In this document: positions 46,892 to 55,339 of the stretch, in pieces
Layout: each line of letters opens with the position of its first letter
How positions within the stretch are numbered: position 1 is the first letter of the stretch
Made by a program: the position numbers and the translations under genes
Notes under the pieces: generated by a model
The model's input: the letters and a program-made list of their open reading frames with translations, nothing else
What the model was told of the DNA's origin: nothing
The model's database searches: none
Origin: Poindextera sp963719975
GTDB taxonomy: Bacteria > Pseudomonadota > Alphaproteobacteria > Caulobacterales > Caulobacteraceae
Assembly (NCBI GenBank): GCA_963719975.1
Contig: CAVRED010000007.1
Coordinates: 124,001 to 188,000, forward strand
Direction: 5' to 3'
Length of the DNA stretch: 64,000 nucleotides

Positions 46892-47632
46892 CTAGGTCAA
46901 GAGCCGGACGAACGGCTCCTTCACCACGCGGTCGAGGTGGGCTCGGGCGGCGGGGAATTCGGGGTCTCCGGGCGCGACGCGGCCGACGCGGGGCGATGCG
47001 CCGTCGCGGATCGGCACCAGCGCGAGCGGGGAGGCGACCGGGGTCAGGTGGCCGCCGGGGCCGGATTGCAACGTGCTCAGGATGCCGTAGAGCTCGCCGG
47101 TGATGGTCGGGTGCCCGAGCGTGATCAGGCGGAACTGCCCATAGTGATTGGTCACCAGGTAGATGTGGCCGGACTGGTTCGACATCGCGACCTGGCCCAC
47201 TTGCACGAAGGCCGCGTCGGTCCGCTCCGCCTCGCGGAAGGCCAGGCAAGACTGCGCCTCGTCCCAGCGGATCTCGGTGCGGTAGGCGTAGATCGCGTCG
47301 GTGTTCTCGAACGAGGGCCGAAGGGTCAGATAGTCGCCGGCGAGCCACGCGGTCGCCGCCCGCGAGTAGGCGCCGAGCGAATCCGGGGCCTGTCCGCTGG
47401 ACGCTTCGGCGGGGCGCAGCCGCTCGCCCAGCGCCTGCTCGAGCCGCACGAGCGTCGCCAGCGTAAAGGGCCGCCGGCCGGAGAGGGCCTTCTCCAGCGT
47501 CGAGATGCTGATCCTGGCGTCGTCGGCCAGGCGCTGGCGCGAGATCCGCCGGCGGGCCAGCTCCTCGCGCACCCGGGCGGCGAGCTTTCGGCTCTGCTCG
47601 TTGGAGAGTTCGGTCTCGCCGGCCAGCGTCAT
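46892..47632 (-). CDS. XRE-family regulator with C-terminal effector domain
   Basis: 246 residues. The HTH (LARRRISRQRLADDARISIS, then TLEKALSGRRPFTLATLVRL) is the XRE/Cro type. The C-terminal 150 residues (YLTLRPSFENTDAIYAYRTE, SGHIYLVTNHYGQFRLITLG) form an all-beta domain I do not name. Start at ATG 47632 removes an unlikely Arg/Cys-rich leader. A tandem repeat GTTGCGCAC/GTTGCCGCAC at 47655-47673, just upstream, could be its binding site. It converges on the FabL-like gene and is divergent from the DUF3142 operon. Confidence 0.8.
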   Translation of the reverse strand: MTLAGETELSNEQSRKLAARVREELARRRISRQRLADDARISISTLEKALSGRRPFTLATLVRLEQALGERLRPAEASSGQAPDSLGAYSRAATAWLAGDYLTLRPSFENTDAIYAYRTEIRWDEAQSCLAFREAERTDAAFVQVGQVAMSNQSGHIYLVTNHYGQFRLITLGHPTITGELYGILSTLQSGPGGHLTPVASPLALVPIRDGASPRVGRVAPGDPEFPAARAHLDRVVKEPFVRLLT

Positions 47633-47654
47633 GGCGCCCTTCGGATCACGGACA

Positions 47655-47673
47655 GTTGCGCACGTTGCCGCAC
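47655..47673. promoter_or_regulatory. Tandem direct repeat upstream of XRE regulator
   Basis: GTTGCGCAC is followed directly by GTTGCCGCAC, 23 bases before the XRE start and 100 bases before the divergent DUF3142 gene. Position suits an operator, but direct 9-10-mers in GC-rich DNA also arise by chance. Confidence 0.3.
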
Positions 47674-47772
47674 GGGGAGGCGCCCGGCAAGGCGGCCGCA
47701 TGCGGGCCGGCGCCAATCATCGCGCTGGCGCCGGACGGCGTAGCTTCGCACAATCGCGCTCGAAAGCAGGCC

Positions 47773-48504
47773 ATGCAATTCCCGCTCGCCATCTTCGCGC
47801 TCGCCGCCGCGCTCGCCTGCGCGTCGCGGGCTCCGGCCGCCCCTGCGCTGGTGCTCTGGGCGTGGGAGCGGCCGGAGGACCTCTCGAGCGCGCCGGCCAA
47901 CGTCGAGGTCGCGGCCGTGGAAGGATTCGTGCAGCTGTCCGGCGATCGGATCTGGGCGCGCGGACGGCGGTTCCCGCTGCTCACCGCGCCCGGCGCGCGG
48001 CGGATCGCGGTCGTGCATGTGCAGATCGACACCAGCCAGCCGCTCAAGTGGACCCCGGAACTGCGCGCGCGGACGGCCTCCGCCGTTCTGGCCTACGCCA
48101 CCCGGCCGCGCTTCCAGGCCGTGCAGATCGACTTCGAGGTTCCAGCGTCCGACCGCCAGGTGCTGCTCGACCTCGCCCACGACGTGCGCGCGGGCCTAGC
48201 CCCGGGCACGCCGCTTTCGATGAACGCGCTGGCGTCCTGGTGCGAGACGGAAAACTGGATCGACGCCGCGCCGGTCGACGAGATCGTGCCGATGGTCTTC
48301 CGCCTCGGCGCCGGCGGCGCGAAACTCAAGGCGAAGATCGAGGCTGGCGGCGACTTCGCCGATCCGCGCTGCCGGCGCGCCATCGGCATCGCCACCGACA
48401 CACCGCTTTCGAGCTACCCGCGCGACCGCCGCGTCTATGTGTTCAACCCGCATAGCTGGACCCCGGCGGCGATCGCCGGCGCCATCAAGGACCTCGACCC
48501 ATGA
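47773..48504 (+). CDS. DUF3142-domain exported protein (predicted TIM-barrel)
   Basis: 243 residues with a signal peptide (AIFALAAALACASRAPAAP). The pattern LVLWAWERPEDLSS, VAAVEGFVQLSGD, VVHVQIDTS, AVQIDFEVPASDRQVLLDLA (acidic D-F-E after a beta strand), LSMNALASWCETENWI and DEIVPMVFRLG fits DUF3142, thought to be a glycoside-hydrolase-like barrel. D-F-E and the later E of DEIVPMV are in positions where GH18-like enzymes put catalytic acids, but this is inference. ATG 47773 has AGCAGGCC upstream. The next gene overlaps it by four bases (ATGA), forming a three-gene operon. Confidence 0.75.
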   Translation: MQFPLAIFALAAALACASRAPAAPALVLWAWERPEDLSSAPANVEVAAVEGFVQLSGDRIWARGRRFPLLTAPGARRIAVVHVQIDTSQPLKWTPELRARTASAVLAYATRPRFQAVQIDFEVPASDRQVLLDLAHDVRAGLAPGTPLSMNALASWCETENWIDAAPVDEIVPMVFRLGAGGAKLKAKIEAGGDFADPRCRRAIGIATDTPLSSYPRDRRVYVFNPHSWTPAAIAGAIKDLDP

Positions 48505-50860
48505 GAAAGCTCCTCGCCGCCGCGAGCGCGCTCGCCATCTTCTGCGCTTCGGCAGCGCCGGCGATCGCCTGCGGACCGCCGCCGCAGGGCCCGTCCTACG
48601 TCGACGTGTTCGGCGGCCAGACGCCGGACCTGGTCGCCTTCTACGGCGGGCGCATCGGCCTGGTGATGGCGCAGTCGCCGCGGGCGCGGCTCTTCATGGA
48701 CTGGCGGCTGTTGCACGGCCAGCCGGTGGGCGCCGCGGCCGGCGCGGGGCTCTCCGTCCCCTGCTGCGACAACTCCGACCCGCAGATCTGGGACGCGACA
48801 GACGCCTGGCTCAAGGCGCGCGCCCAGGTCGCCGGCGTCGTGGCGCCCAGCGACACGAGCTCGATCATCACCGACCTTCCCTTGCCTGACGGGAGTTCGC
48901 GTCCGAATTGCTTCGTCGACGCCTTCACCAGCGCGACCGCGACGCTGAACGCGCGCATCGCGACCTATGGCGCGTCGTCGCCATTCGTGAAGGCCTGGGT
49001 CGACGCTCAGGATGTCGTCTTCAGGGCCTGCGGCGGGACGGCCGCGACTTTGCCGCCGCCGCCGGCCGATGCGCCGGAGTGGCTGAAGGCCGACCGCGCC
49101 TACCAGGCTGCGGCGCTGGCGCTCTACCTGGGCGACAACGCCGGCGCCGCGGGCGACTTCGCCGCCATCGGCCGCGATGGCGGCTCGCCCTGGCGGCCGA
49201 TGGGCCCCTATCTCACCGCCCGCGCGCTGCTGCGGCAGGCCAAGCTGACCAAGACGCCGCAAGCCTACGCCGCCGCCGCCCACGCGGTGGACGCGCTAGC
49301 GGCCGCTCCGGCGAGCGACTTCGGCCAGGGCGACGCCGCCGGCATGCAGCGCTTCCTGCTCGAGCATCAGAATCCGTCGAAGGCCCTCGCCCTACTCGAA
49401 GCCGAGCTTCTCGCGCCCACGCTGACGCCCGACGCGGCGTCCGCCTTCCGCGACTACGTCGACCTCAACGCCAAGACGACGCCCTCGCCCGAGCTTCTTG
49501 ACTGGATCGCGACGTTGAAGGGCGCAGCCGCGGGCGCGCCGGTGGCCGATCCAACCAGCGATCAGGCGACACAGGCCGGGGTCGCCAAGCGCGCCCAGGC
49601 CTTCTCGTTGAGCCACGCCCAGGCGCGCTGGCAAGCGACGAAGGACCCCGCCTGGCTGATCGCCGCGCTTGCGCTGGCCGACCCCTCGGACCCGACGGCG
49701 CCGGCCCTCGCCGCCGATGCGGCCCAGGTCTCGCCGTCGTCGCCCGCCTTCGTCACCGCCGCCTATCAGCGCGTCAGGTTGACGATCAACACCGCGCCGG
49801 AGGCCGAGACCCGCGCCTTCCTCGACGGGATCCTGGCGCGCGGCGACCTTTCGACCAGCGACCGCAACCTGTTCACCGGCGAACGGATGCAGCTGGCCGA
49901 GGACGAGGCCCGCTTCGCCCGGCTCGCGCTGCGCACCCGCCTCTGCGGCGACGACACCGGTAAGGACGGCTGCGTGCGCAGCAACTTCAACGAGGAGGAG
50001 GAGTACACCAACATCTACGACGAGACCGGCAAGGTCGGGCTGGGCCCCGACGCGATGGCGCTCATCGACCGCATGCCGCTCGCCGAACGGGCGGCGCTCG
50101 TCACGGACACGGATCTTCCGACGGCGCTACGCCTCGACATCGCGCTGACCACCTGGACACGGGCCGTGCTCGAGCAGGACGACGGGCAGATCAACGCACT
50201 CTCCGTCGCGCTCGAGCCCTTGCTGCCGGCCGAGAAGACGAACCTGGCGACCGTGGCGAAGACGCCATCCGGTCCAGCCAAGCGCTTCGCCGAGTTCTTC
50301 ATCATGGCGCAGATGCCGGGGCTGGCGACCGACCTGATGAGCTACACGCGGCCGTCGGGGCAGCCTCGGCCTCGTGGCAGGGGAATTGGCCCGACTGGAT
50401 GATCCTGCCCAAGGGCGCGAGCAACGGCGACTTCGCGCCGCCCTGCCTGCCCACCTACCTGCCGGACGGCTATTGCGATGCGTCGACGCCCTCGAGCGAC
50501 GCGGTGCTCTGGCCGACCGCCGACGTCGTCTGCCTGACCTATTGCGGGGCCGGCGGCGCGCCCATGCGGTTGCCCGATTTCATGGACGCGACGCGCCGGC
50601 AGGCGGCTGCTGAGTGGAAAACGATGGCGCAGCCGTACCACGACAACGACACCCTGGGCTCACCGGTCTGGGAGGAGGTGCTGGCCTACGCGAGCGCGCA
50701 TCCAAAGGACCCGCGTTCGCCCGAGGCGCTCTATTGGCTGGTGCACGTGACCCGCTACGGCCACAGTCACAACCACCTGAGCCACCGGGCGTTCGACATC
50801 CTCCACCAGCGCTATCCGACATCGGCGTGGACGAAGAAGACGCCGTACTACTTCGACTAG
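48501..50860 (+). CDS. Large exported protein of unknown function, one-base deletion near 50358
   Basis: Signal peptide (LLAAASALAIFCASAAPAIA, then cleavage before CGPPP, so possibly a lipoprotein or plain export). The mature protein has helical repeats rich in Ala (DRAYQAAALALYLGDNAGAA, LTARALLRQAKLTKTPQAYA), resembling TPR-like solenoids, and several Cys pairs (VPCCDNSD, PPCLPTYLPDGYCDAS, CLTYCGAGG). The frame ends early, but reading one base back at the GGGG run 50357-50360 continues SASWQGNWPDWMILPKG to PYYFD. This needs one missing base and gives 786 residues. The terminal part has ALYWLVHVTRYGHSHNHLSH. I do not recognise the family. It sits between DUF3142 and another exported protein. 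Confidence 0.7.
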
Positions 50861-50870
50861 GGGATCGGTG

Positions 50871-51978
50871 ATGAAGAGCCTGATGATCGGCGCGTCCGCG
50901 CTCGTGCTGGCCGCGACGCCGGCGTTCGCCGCGGGCAGACACGGTCTGCCAGACTGTCGCCGCGCAGCTGCGAGCGCTGCCGGCGGCGGCCTATGACCCA
51001 TCGTCGGACCTGATCGACAGCCCGATCGAGCGGCTGGCGGACAACCACGCCTCGGGGCTGGTCATCGATGCTTCGGCTCCGCTCACCGCCGAGCAGGTGC
51101 AGGCGCTGGGCGCGACACTGAAGAGCCGCTTCGCCGCGCCGGCCGCCGTCCTGGCCGCTGTCGACGCGCTCGATCCGGCGGAGGCCGACAACGTCTGGAT
51201 CCGTCGGCTGGGCGCCTCGGACGCCTACGCCGTCGAGACCATGGCCGGCACGATGGACTGCGAGGACTTCGCCTTCTTCGGCGCCGCAGCCGGCAAGCCC
51301 GCCAAGCTGATCGCTGCGCCGCCGCAGCTCACCGCGGCCCGCGACGACGTCGGCTCCTTCTGCGTGACCGGCGAGGGCTTGCTCGGCCAGGTCGGGAAGA
51401 CGCCCGTCTTCGTCGACCAGGGCTGGGACTCGGTCGCTCCCGTCTACGACATCAGTTTTGCGGCCTGGCGCGGCGGCGCCTGGACGAAACCTTGTTCGCT
51501 GCATGTGGTGTTCCGTTCGTCCTACCGGGTCGACAAGGTCGATTGCCACGGCGGCGTTTGCGCTGAGCTGCCCGCGGCGGCGCTCGCCATGGCCGAGCGA
51601 CGCCAGGCCCAGATCGTCGCCCACGGCGCCGCCCAGGATGCGCCGGCGACATTCGCGTGGGGTCCGGCGCTCTCGGCGACAGCGCGGGCGAAGATCGCGA
51701 CCTTGACGCCGCTCATCGACGATCCACCCACGCTGGATGTGTCGAGCGTCACCGGCGACACCAGCCACGGCTTCGCCGACGACACGGTGATTTTCCCGGT
51801 CATGATCGCGGGCCAGGCTTACGTGGCCGTGCTCAGCCACGGCGGGGTCGGCTGGCGCATCTACCCGGACTTCGTCCTCTCGCTTTACGACCTCAAAGCC
51901 GGCGCCGCCGAACGCATCGCCAGCGTCCACATCGTGCGCGAGGTCGGCCGGGTCCAATCCGTCGGCGTCAAGAACTAG
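50871..51978 (+). CDS. Exported protein of unknown function, frameshifted near 50935
   Basis: ATG 50871, ten bases after the previous stop. The signal peptide (IGASALVLAATPAFAAG) is in one frame and the rest in the next: DTVCQTVAAQLRALPAAAYD, then GTMDCEDFAFFGAAAG, SFCVTGEGLLGQVGKTPVFV, RVDKVDCHGGVC and IFPVMIAGQAYVAVLSHGGV. The 1108 bases are one more than a multiple of three (368 residues corrected); the extra base is around 50930-50937. Five or more cysteines in the mature part suggest disulfides in the periplasm. No known domain is evident. It closes the DUF3142 operon; a hairpin follows. Confidence 0.68.
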
Positions 51979-51998
51979 GATCCGTACTCAATACCGCT

Positions 51999-52020
51999 CA
52001 TCCCGGCTTTCGCCGGGATG
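51999..52020. terminator. Hairpin between convergent genes (REP-like)
   Basis: A perfect 9-bp stem CATCCCGGC/GCCGGGATG with a TTTC loop lies 21 bases after the operon's stop and before the convergent SDR stop. There is no T run. The sequence is a common proteobacterial extragenic hairpin, so it may be a repeat that also works as an end for both transcripts. Confidence 0.6.
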
Positions 52021-52050
52021 CGCGGATGCGGGGAGCGGCGCTGAAGGCCC

Positions 52051-52827
52051 TCAGACGTCCTCGATGGTCAGTGGCCGGGGCCGCGCGCCGTCGATGTCGG
52101 TGACGCCGAGCTCCTGGGCGACGGCTGCGGCCACGAGAGCCTGGCCGGAGCGTTCGCGCGCCATCGGCGAGGCGGCGAGGGCGGCGATGACGCGGCCGAT
52201 GAACTGCGGGCTCTCGCTGTTCGCCAGATCGAATGCGCCGCCGGCCGCCGCCGCCATCACCGCTTCGGTGCGCACCAGGCCCGGGTAGAGGGAAATGACG
52301 CTGACGCCGTGCGACGCAAGCTCGTGCGCCATGTCGGCGGTCATCTTGTCGGTTCCGGCGTGGGCGACGCCGTAGATGACGTTGCCGAGCGGCTTCTTCG
52401 CCGCCCAGAAGCTCAGGTTCACGATCAGGCCGCGTCCGGCCGGGAGCATCATCCGCGCCGCGTGCGCGCTGGCCACGAACGCGGCCCGCAGGCCGCCGTC
52501 GATCATCGCGCTCCAGCGGTGCAGCGGCTGCTCCCAGAACGGCGCCGGCCAGGTGAAACGACCGTCTTCGACCATGCGCTCGTAACCGCCCCAGGCTGCG
52601 TTGACCAAGAGGTCGAGCCCGCCGCCCGCCGCCGCGACAGCCGCGAACGCGCGGTCGGTCTGGGCGTCGTCGGTGTGATCGCAGACCAGGCGCTCGACCA
52701 ATGCCGGCAAGTCGGCGCCGGCGATGGACCGGCCGGTCGCGAACACCCGATAGCCGGCGTCCGCAAGCGCGATCGCGACCCCGCGCCCGATCCCGCGGCT
52801 CGCCCCTGTCACCATCGCCGTCGGCAT
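52051..52827 (-). CDS. Short-chain dehydrogenase/reductase
   Basis: 258 residues. MVTGASRGIGRGVAIALADA (cofactor site), DLLVNAAWGGYERM (a variant N-x-A-G), and RGLIVNLSFWAAKKPLGNVI followed by YGVAHAGTDKMTADMAHEL, where Tyr and Lys are eight apart (YGVAHAGTDK). The usual spacing is Y-x3-K, so the active site may use H-A-G-T-D-K in the Lys region with a Tyr displaced; activity is uncertain. ISLYPGLVRTEAVM follows as usual. It is similar to the DHRS1-like SDRs. ATG 52827. It converges on the exported-protein operon. Confidence 0.82.
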   Translation of the reverse strand: MPTAMVTGASRGIGRGVAIALADAGYRVFATGRSIAGADLPALVERLVCDHTDDAQTDRAFAAVAAAGGGLDLLVNAAWGGYERMVEDGRFTWPAPFWEQPLHRWSAMIDGGLRAAFVASAHAARMMLPAGRGLIVNLSFWAAKKPLGNVIYGVAHAGTDKMTADMAHELASHGVSVISLYPGLVRTEAVMAAAAGGAFDLANSESPQFIGRVIAALAASPMARERSGQALVAAAVAQELGVTDIDGARPRPLTIEDV

Positions 52828-52885
52828 GCGTCGCCCTCCTCGGAGACCAACGATACTGGGCGTTCCGGCCGTGGGCGAGCCTTGG

Positions 52886-53122
52886 CTAGCCTTGCGGGTG
52901 CAGCCGCTTGAGCTGGACCTGCGCCCACTTCGCCAAGCCGGTCAGCGGGGCGCCGACAATCAGCAACAGCCCGACGTGCTTGAGGATCAGCAGAGCCAGG
53001 ACCCCGAGCGCAAGCGCGCCGACGATGTGGTGCTGCGGCAGCACGAACAACAGAATGAGCCCCATGGCGAACAGGGAGGCGAGCACCAGCCAGAAGGCGA
53101 TGCGCTTGTGGTCGTGGGTCAT
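52886..53122 (-). CDS. Small two-helix membrane protein
   Basis: 78 residues with two hydrophobic segments (IAFWLVLASLFAMGLILLFV and IVGALALGVLALLILKHVGL, continuing LLLIV) and a basic amphipathic end. ATG 53122 overlaps the TGA of the TetR gene (ATGA), so the two are coupled. No family is recognised. It may be the regulator's target or a small transport or signalling peptide. Confidence 0.7.
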   Translation of the reverse strand: MTHDHKRIAFWLVLASLFAMGLILLFVLPQHHIVGALALGVLALLILKHVGLLLIVGAPLTGLAKWAQVQLKRLHPQG

Positions 53123-53718
53123 GCTTGGGCTCCAGCTTGCGGTTTGAGTCCGTCCCAGAGCGCGTCGATGAGCGCGCCGACGGCGTCCGGCGGCATGGCC
53201 TCGGCGTGCAGGCCCATGACCTCGAACTGGGCGACGGAATGGACGATGGCGACCAGCGCCATGGCGACGGCGAGGGGGTCTTTGGCGCCGATCTCGCCGG
53301 CTGCCGCGCGGCGGGCGATGAAGCCGGCGACCGCCGCGGTCAGCGCCTGGGCGCCGCCGAACTCGAAGTGACGCTGCAACCCCTCGAACCCGATGAGCGG
53401 GTTGGCGATGAGCGGGATGGCGAGCGGCAGCGCCTCGCGGAAATAGGCCAGCGCCCGGGCGCCGATCAGCTGGATCGCTTCGCGGGCGTCCGGAACGGCG
53501 TCGGCCTCGGCGATGATGGCCTCGGCGTCGACCTTCGGCGGGGCCATAGCGGCGATGAAGAGGGCGGCCTTGGTCGAAAACCGCTTGAACACCGTTGCCT
53601 CAGACACGCCGGCCACTCTGGCGATCTCCGCCGTCGAGCCCGCGGCCCCATCGCGAACGAACACCGTTCGCGCCGCCGCCAGGAGCGCCCCGTTGGAAAT
53701 GGATTTCGGTCGGCCCAT
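53119..53718 (-). CDS. TetR/AcrR-family regulator
   Basis: 199 residues from ATG 53718. The HTH is SNGALLAAARTVFVRDGAAG, then STAEIARVAGVSEATVFKRF and STKAALFIAAM, classic TetR. The ligand domain (IQLIGARALAYFREALPLAI, GGAQALTAAVAGFIARRAAA) is not assignable. A dyad overlapping the probable transcription start, six bases upstream of the ATG, suggests self-repression. It is translationally coupled to the small membrane protein, the likely co-regulated gene. Confidence 0.88.
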   Translation of the reverse strand: MGRPKSISNGALLAAARTVFVRDGAAGSTAEIARVAGVSEATVFKRFSTKAALFIAAMAPPKVDAEAIIAEADAVPDAREAIQLIGARALAYFREALPLAIPLIANPLIGFEGLQRHFEFGGAQALTAAVAGFIARRAAAGEIGAKDPLAVAMALVAIVHSVAQFEVMGLHAEAMPPDAVGALIDALWDGLKPQAGAQA

Positions 53719-53723
53719 CGTGG

Positions 53724-53745
53724 TAAGTAAGTACTCACTCACTTA
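53724..53745. promoter_or_regulatory. Candidate TetR operator (self)
   Basis: A 22-base imperfect palindrome (8 of 11 pairs): TAAGTAAGT on the left against ACTCACTTA on the right. It includes direct copies of AAGT/ACTT, lies six bases upstream of the TetR ATG and is the only AT-rich stretch there. Confidence 0.55.
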
Positions 53746-53778
53746 TCGAGTTAAGTGGGAGACGAGCGGCGGGGGCGG

Positions 53779-54439
53779 CTAGGTGGAGCGCCGTACGAAG
53801 ATCTGGATCGCGGTCGCCGGATTGCCGTTCATGGTGGTGATCGCGAGCGTTTCGCGCTCGACCGGCTCGAAGCTGGCGAGCAGGTCGTCGAAGTGCTCTT
53901 CGCTGTGATGACGCAGAACGGCGCCGTCCTCGGTCTCGAACACGCCGTAGACGCCAAAGCGCTCGCCGCCCGCGTCGTAGCGCGCGGCGTTCCGGGCATC
54001 GGCCTGGAGGGGCATGTCGCTGAGGTAGAGCAGCCCGCCGGGCCCGCAGCAGCCGCGTTCCGTCGGCGATCAGGCGCCTCTGATCGTCGTCGGAGGCGAT
54101 GCAGGTCAGCACCGCGAACAGCAGCACGAGGTCGAAGGTTCCGGCCGGGAAGGGCGCTGCGTCGCCTTCGATGACCCGCAGGTCGAGCTCCGGATGCTCC
54201 CGCCGACCCCGCTCGATCATGGCGGGCGAACGGTCGATGCCGGCGGCGTTCCGGTATCCGAGCGCCGCGAGGTCACCCAAGACCCTCCCGTACCCGCAGC
54301 CGTAGTCGAGGATGCGCGCGTGCGGCTCGACCCGACGCCGAAGCCACGCCGGGTTCAGGGGATGGGTGAAGGTCTTCTCGCCCGCGACCCGATCCCAATA
54401 AGCCCGCGCGCCCACGATCGCCCTTCCGCCATTGTCCAC
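53779..54439 (-). CDS. SAM-dependent methyltransferase, frameshifted near 54044
   Basis: Class I methyltransferase. ILDYGCGYGRVLGDLAALGY (SAM motif I), AAGIDRSPAMIERGRREHPE, DLRVIEGDAAPFPAGTFDLV and LLFAVLTCIASDDDQRRLIA are in one frame up to RLLR. The other frame continues PGGLLYLSDMPLQADARNAA, FGVYGVFETEDGAVLRHHSE and ends NGNPATAIQIFVRRST. One extra base at the CCC of 54043-54045 accounts for it. With GTG 54439 as start, the length is one more than a multiple of three (219 residues corrected). The start is uncertain because upstream sequence stays open but is arginine-rich. Confidence 0.78.
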
Positions 54440-54630
54440 CGGCGGCGATATTGACAGCCCCCGACGCCGGCGCGAAGCTCGCCGGTGGGTGGATACGGCC
54501 CGCCGTCTGCGATCCCGGCCCGGGATTGGTGAAACGTATCGGACGTCCCGCTTCAGCCTTTGCCCAGGCGAACGGGTCGGTAATGCAGACGCCGACTTCC
54601 CCGCGTTCGCCGACACGCAAAGGAACTCCC

Positions 54631-55272
54631 ATGCGCGACTATCGCGACGCGAAGGTCATGGCCCGAGCGCTCCGCTCCGGCCTGACCGACCACGACCTCA
54701 AACTCACCCACAGCCAGAGCCTCGAGCTCATGGCCAAGGCGTTCGGCTACGACAACTGGAACATCCTGGCGGCCAAGATCGAAGCCGATCGCCCGGCCGC
54801 GGCCGAGACGGCGCTGAAGGGCAAGACCCTCCATTGTTCATTCTGCGGTAAGTCGCAGCACGACGTGAAGATTCTCATCGCCGGCCCGAGCAGCTTCGTC
54901 TGCGGCGAGTGCGTCGGCCTCTGCAACGACATCGTCGAGCATCACGAGGTGCTCGCCATGCTGGCCGAGGACGAGGCCGACGCGAGCTCCGGCCATCCGA
55001 AGGTGGAGGCGCTTCTCGCTGAGCGGTCCGGCGACCAGCTGCGCGTCTACCAAGCCGCCATGGAGCGCGACATGACCCGTATGCGCGACGGCCTCCGCAG
55101 CGCCGAGGAGGCGATCAAGACGCGCGCTGCTGGCGGAGGCGACCTTGGTCCGCCCTTCAAGACCATGTCCGACGACGAGCTTGCGGCGCATCAGCGCCGT
55201 CTGGATAAGACGCTCGCCGGAACGGTGAAGGTCATGGACATGGTCAAGGGCGTCCTCGAAGCGCGCGGGTAG
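54631..55272 (+). CDS. Glyoxalase-associated N-terminal module fused to ClpX-type C4 zinc finger
   Basis: 213 residues from ATG 54631 (AAGGAACTCCC upstream). Residues 1-48 (MRDYRDAKVMARALRSGL, LTHSQSLELMAKAFGYDNWN) match a short module found in glyoxalase-superfamily proteins. Residues about 70-102 are the ClpX N-terminal zinc-binding domain: CSFCGKSQHDVKILIAGPSS, VCGECVGLCNDIVEHH, with the C-x2-C...C-x2-C ligands. No AAA+ ATPase follows. The rest (ERDMTRMRDGLRSAEEAIKT, then QRRLDKTLAGTVKVMDMVKG) is helical. It might bind ClpX adaptors or substrates, since in ClpX this domain docks adaptors and dimerises. Function is unknown. Confidence 0.8.
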   Translation: MRDYRDAKVMARALRSGLTDHDLKLTHSQSLELMAKAFGYDNWNILAAKIEADRPAAAETALKGKTLHCSFCGKSQHDVKILIAGPSSFVCGECVGLCNDIVEHHEVLAMLAEDEADASSGHPKVEALLAERSGDQLRVYQAAMERDMTRMRDGLRSAEEAIKTRAAGGGDLGPPFKTMSDDELAAHQRRLDKTLAGTVKVMDMVKGVLEARG

Positions 55273-55339
55273 ACACCGCCTAGGCGTCGCCGGCCCTGCG
55301 GTCCTACAATCGTCTTCAAAGAGCGAACGGGAGGACGCG

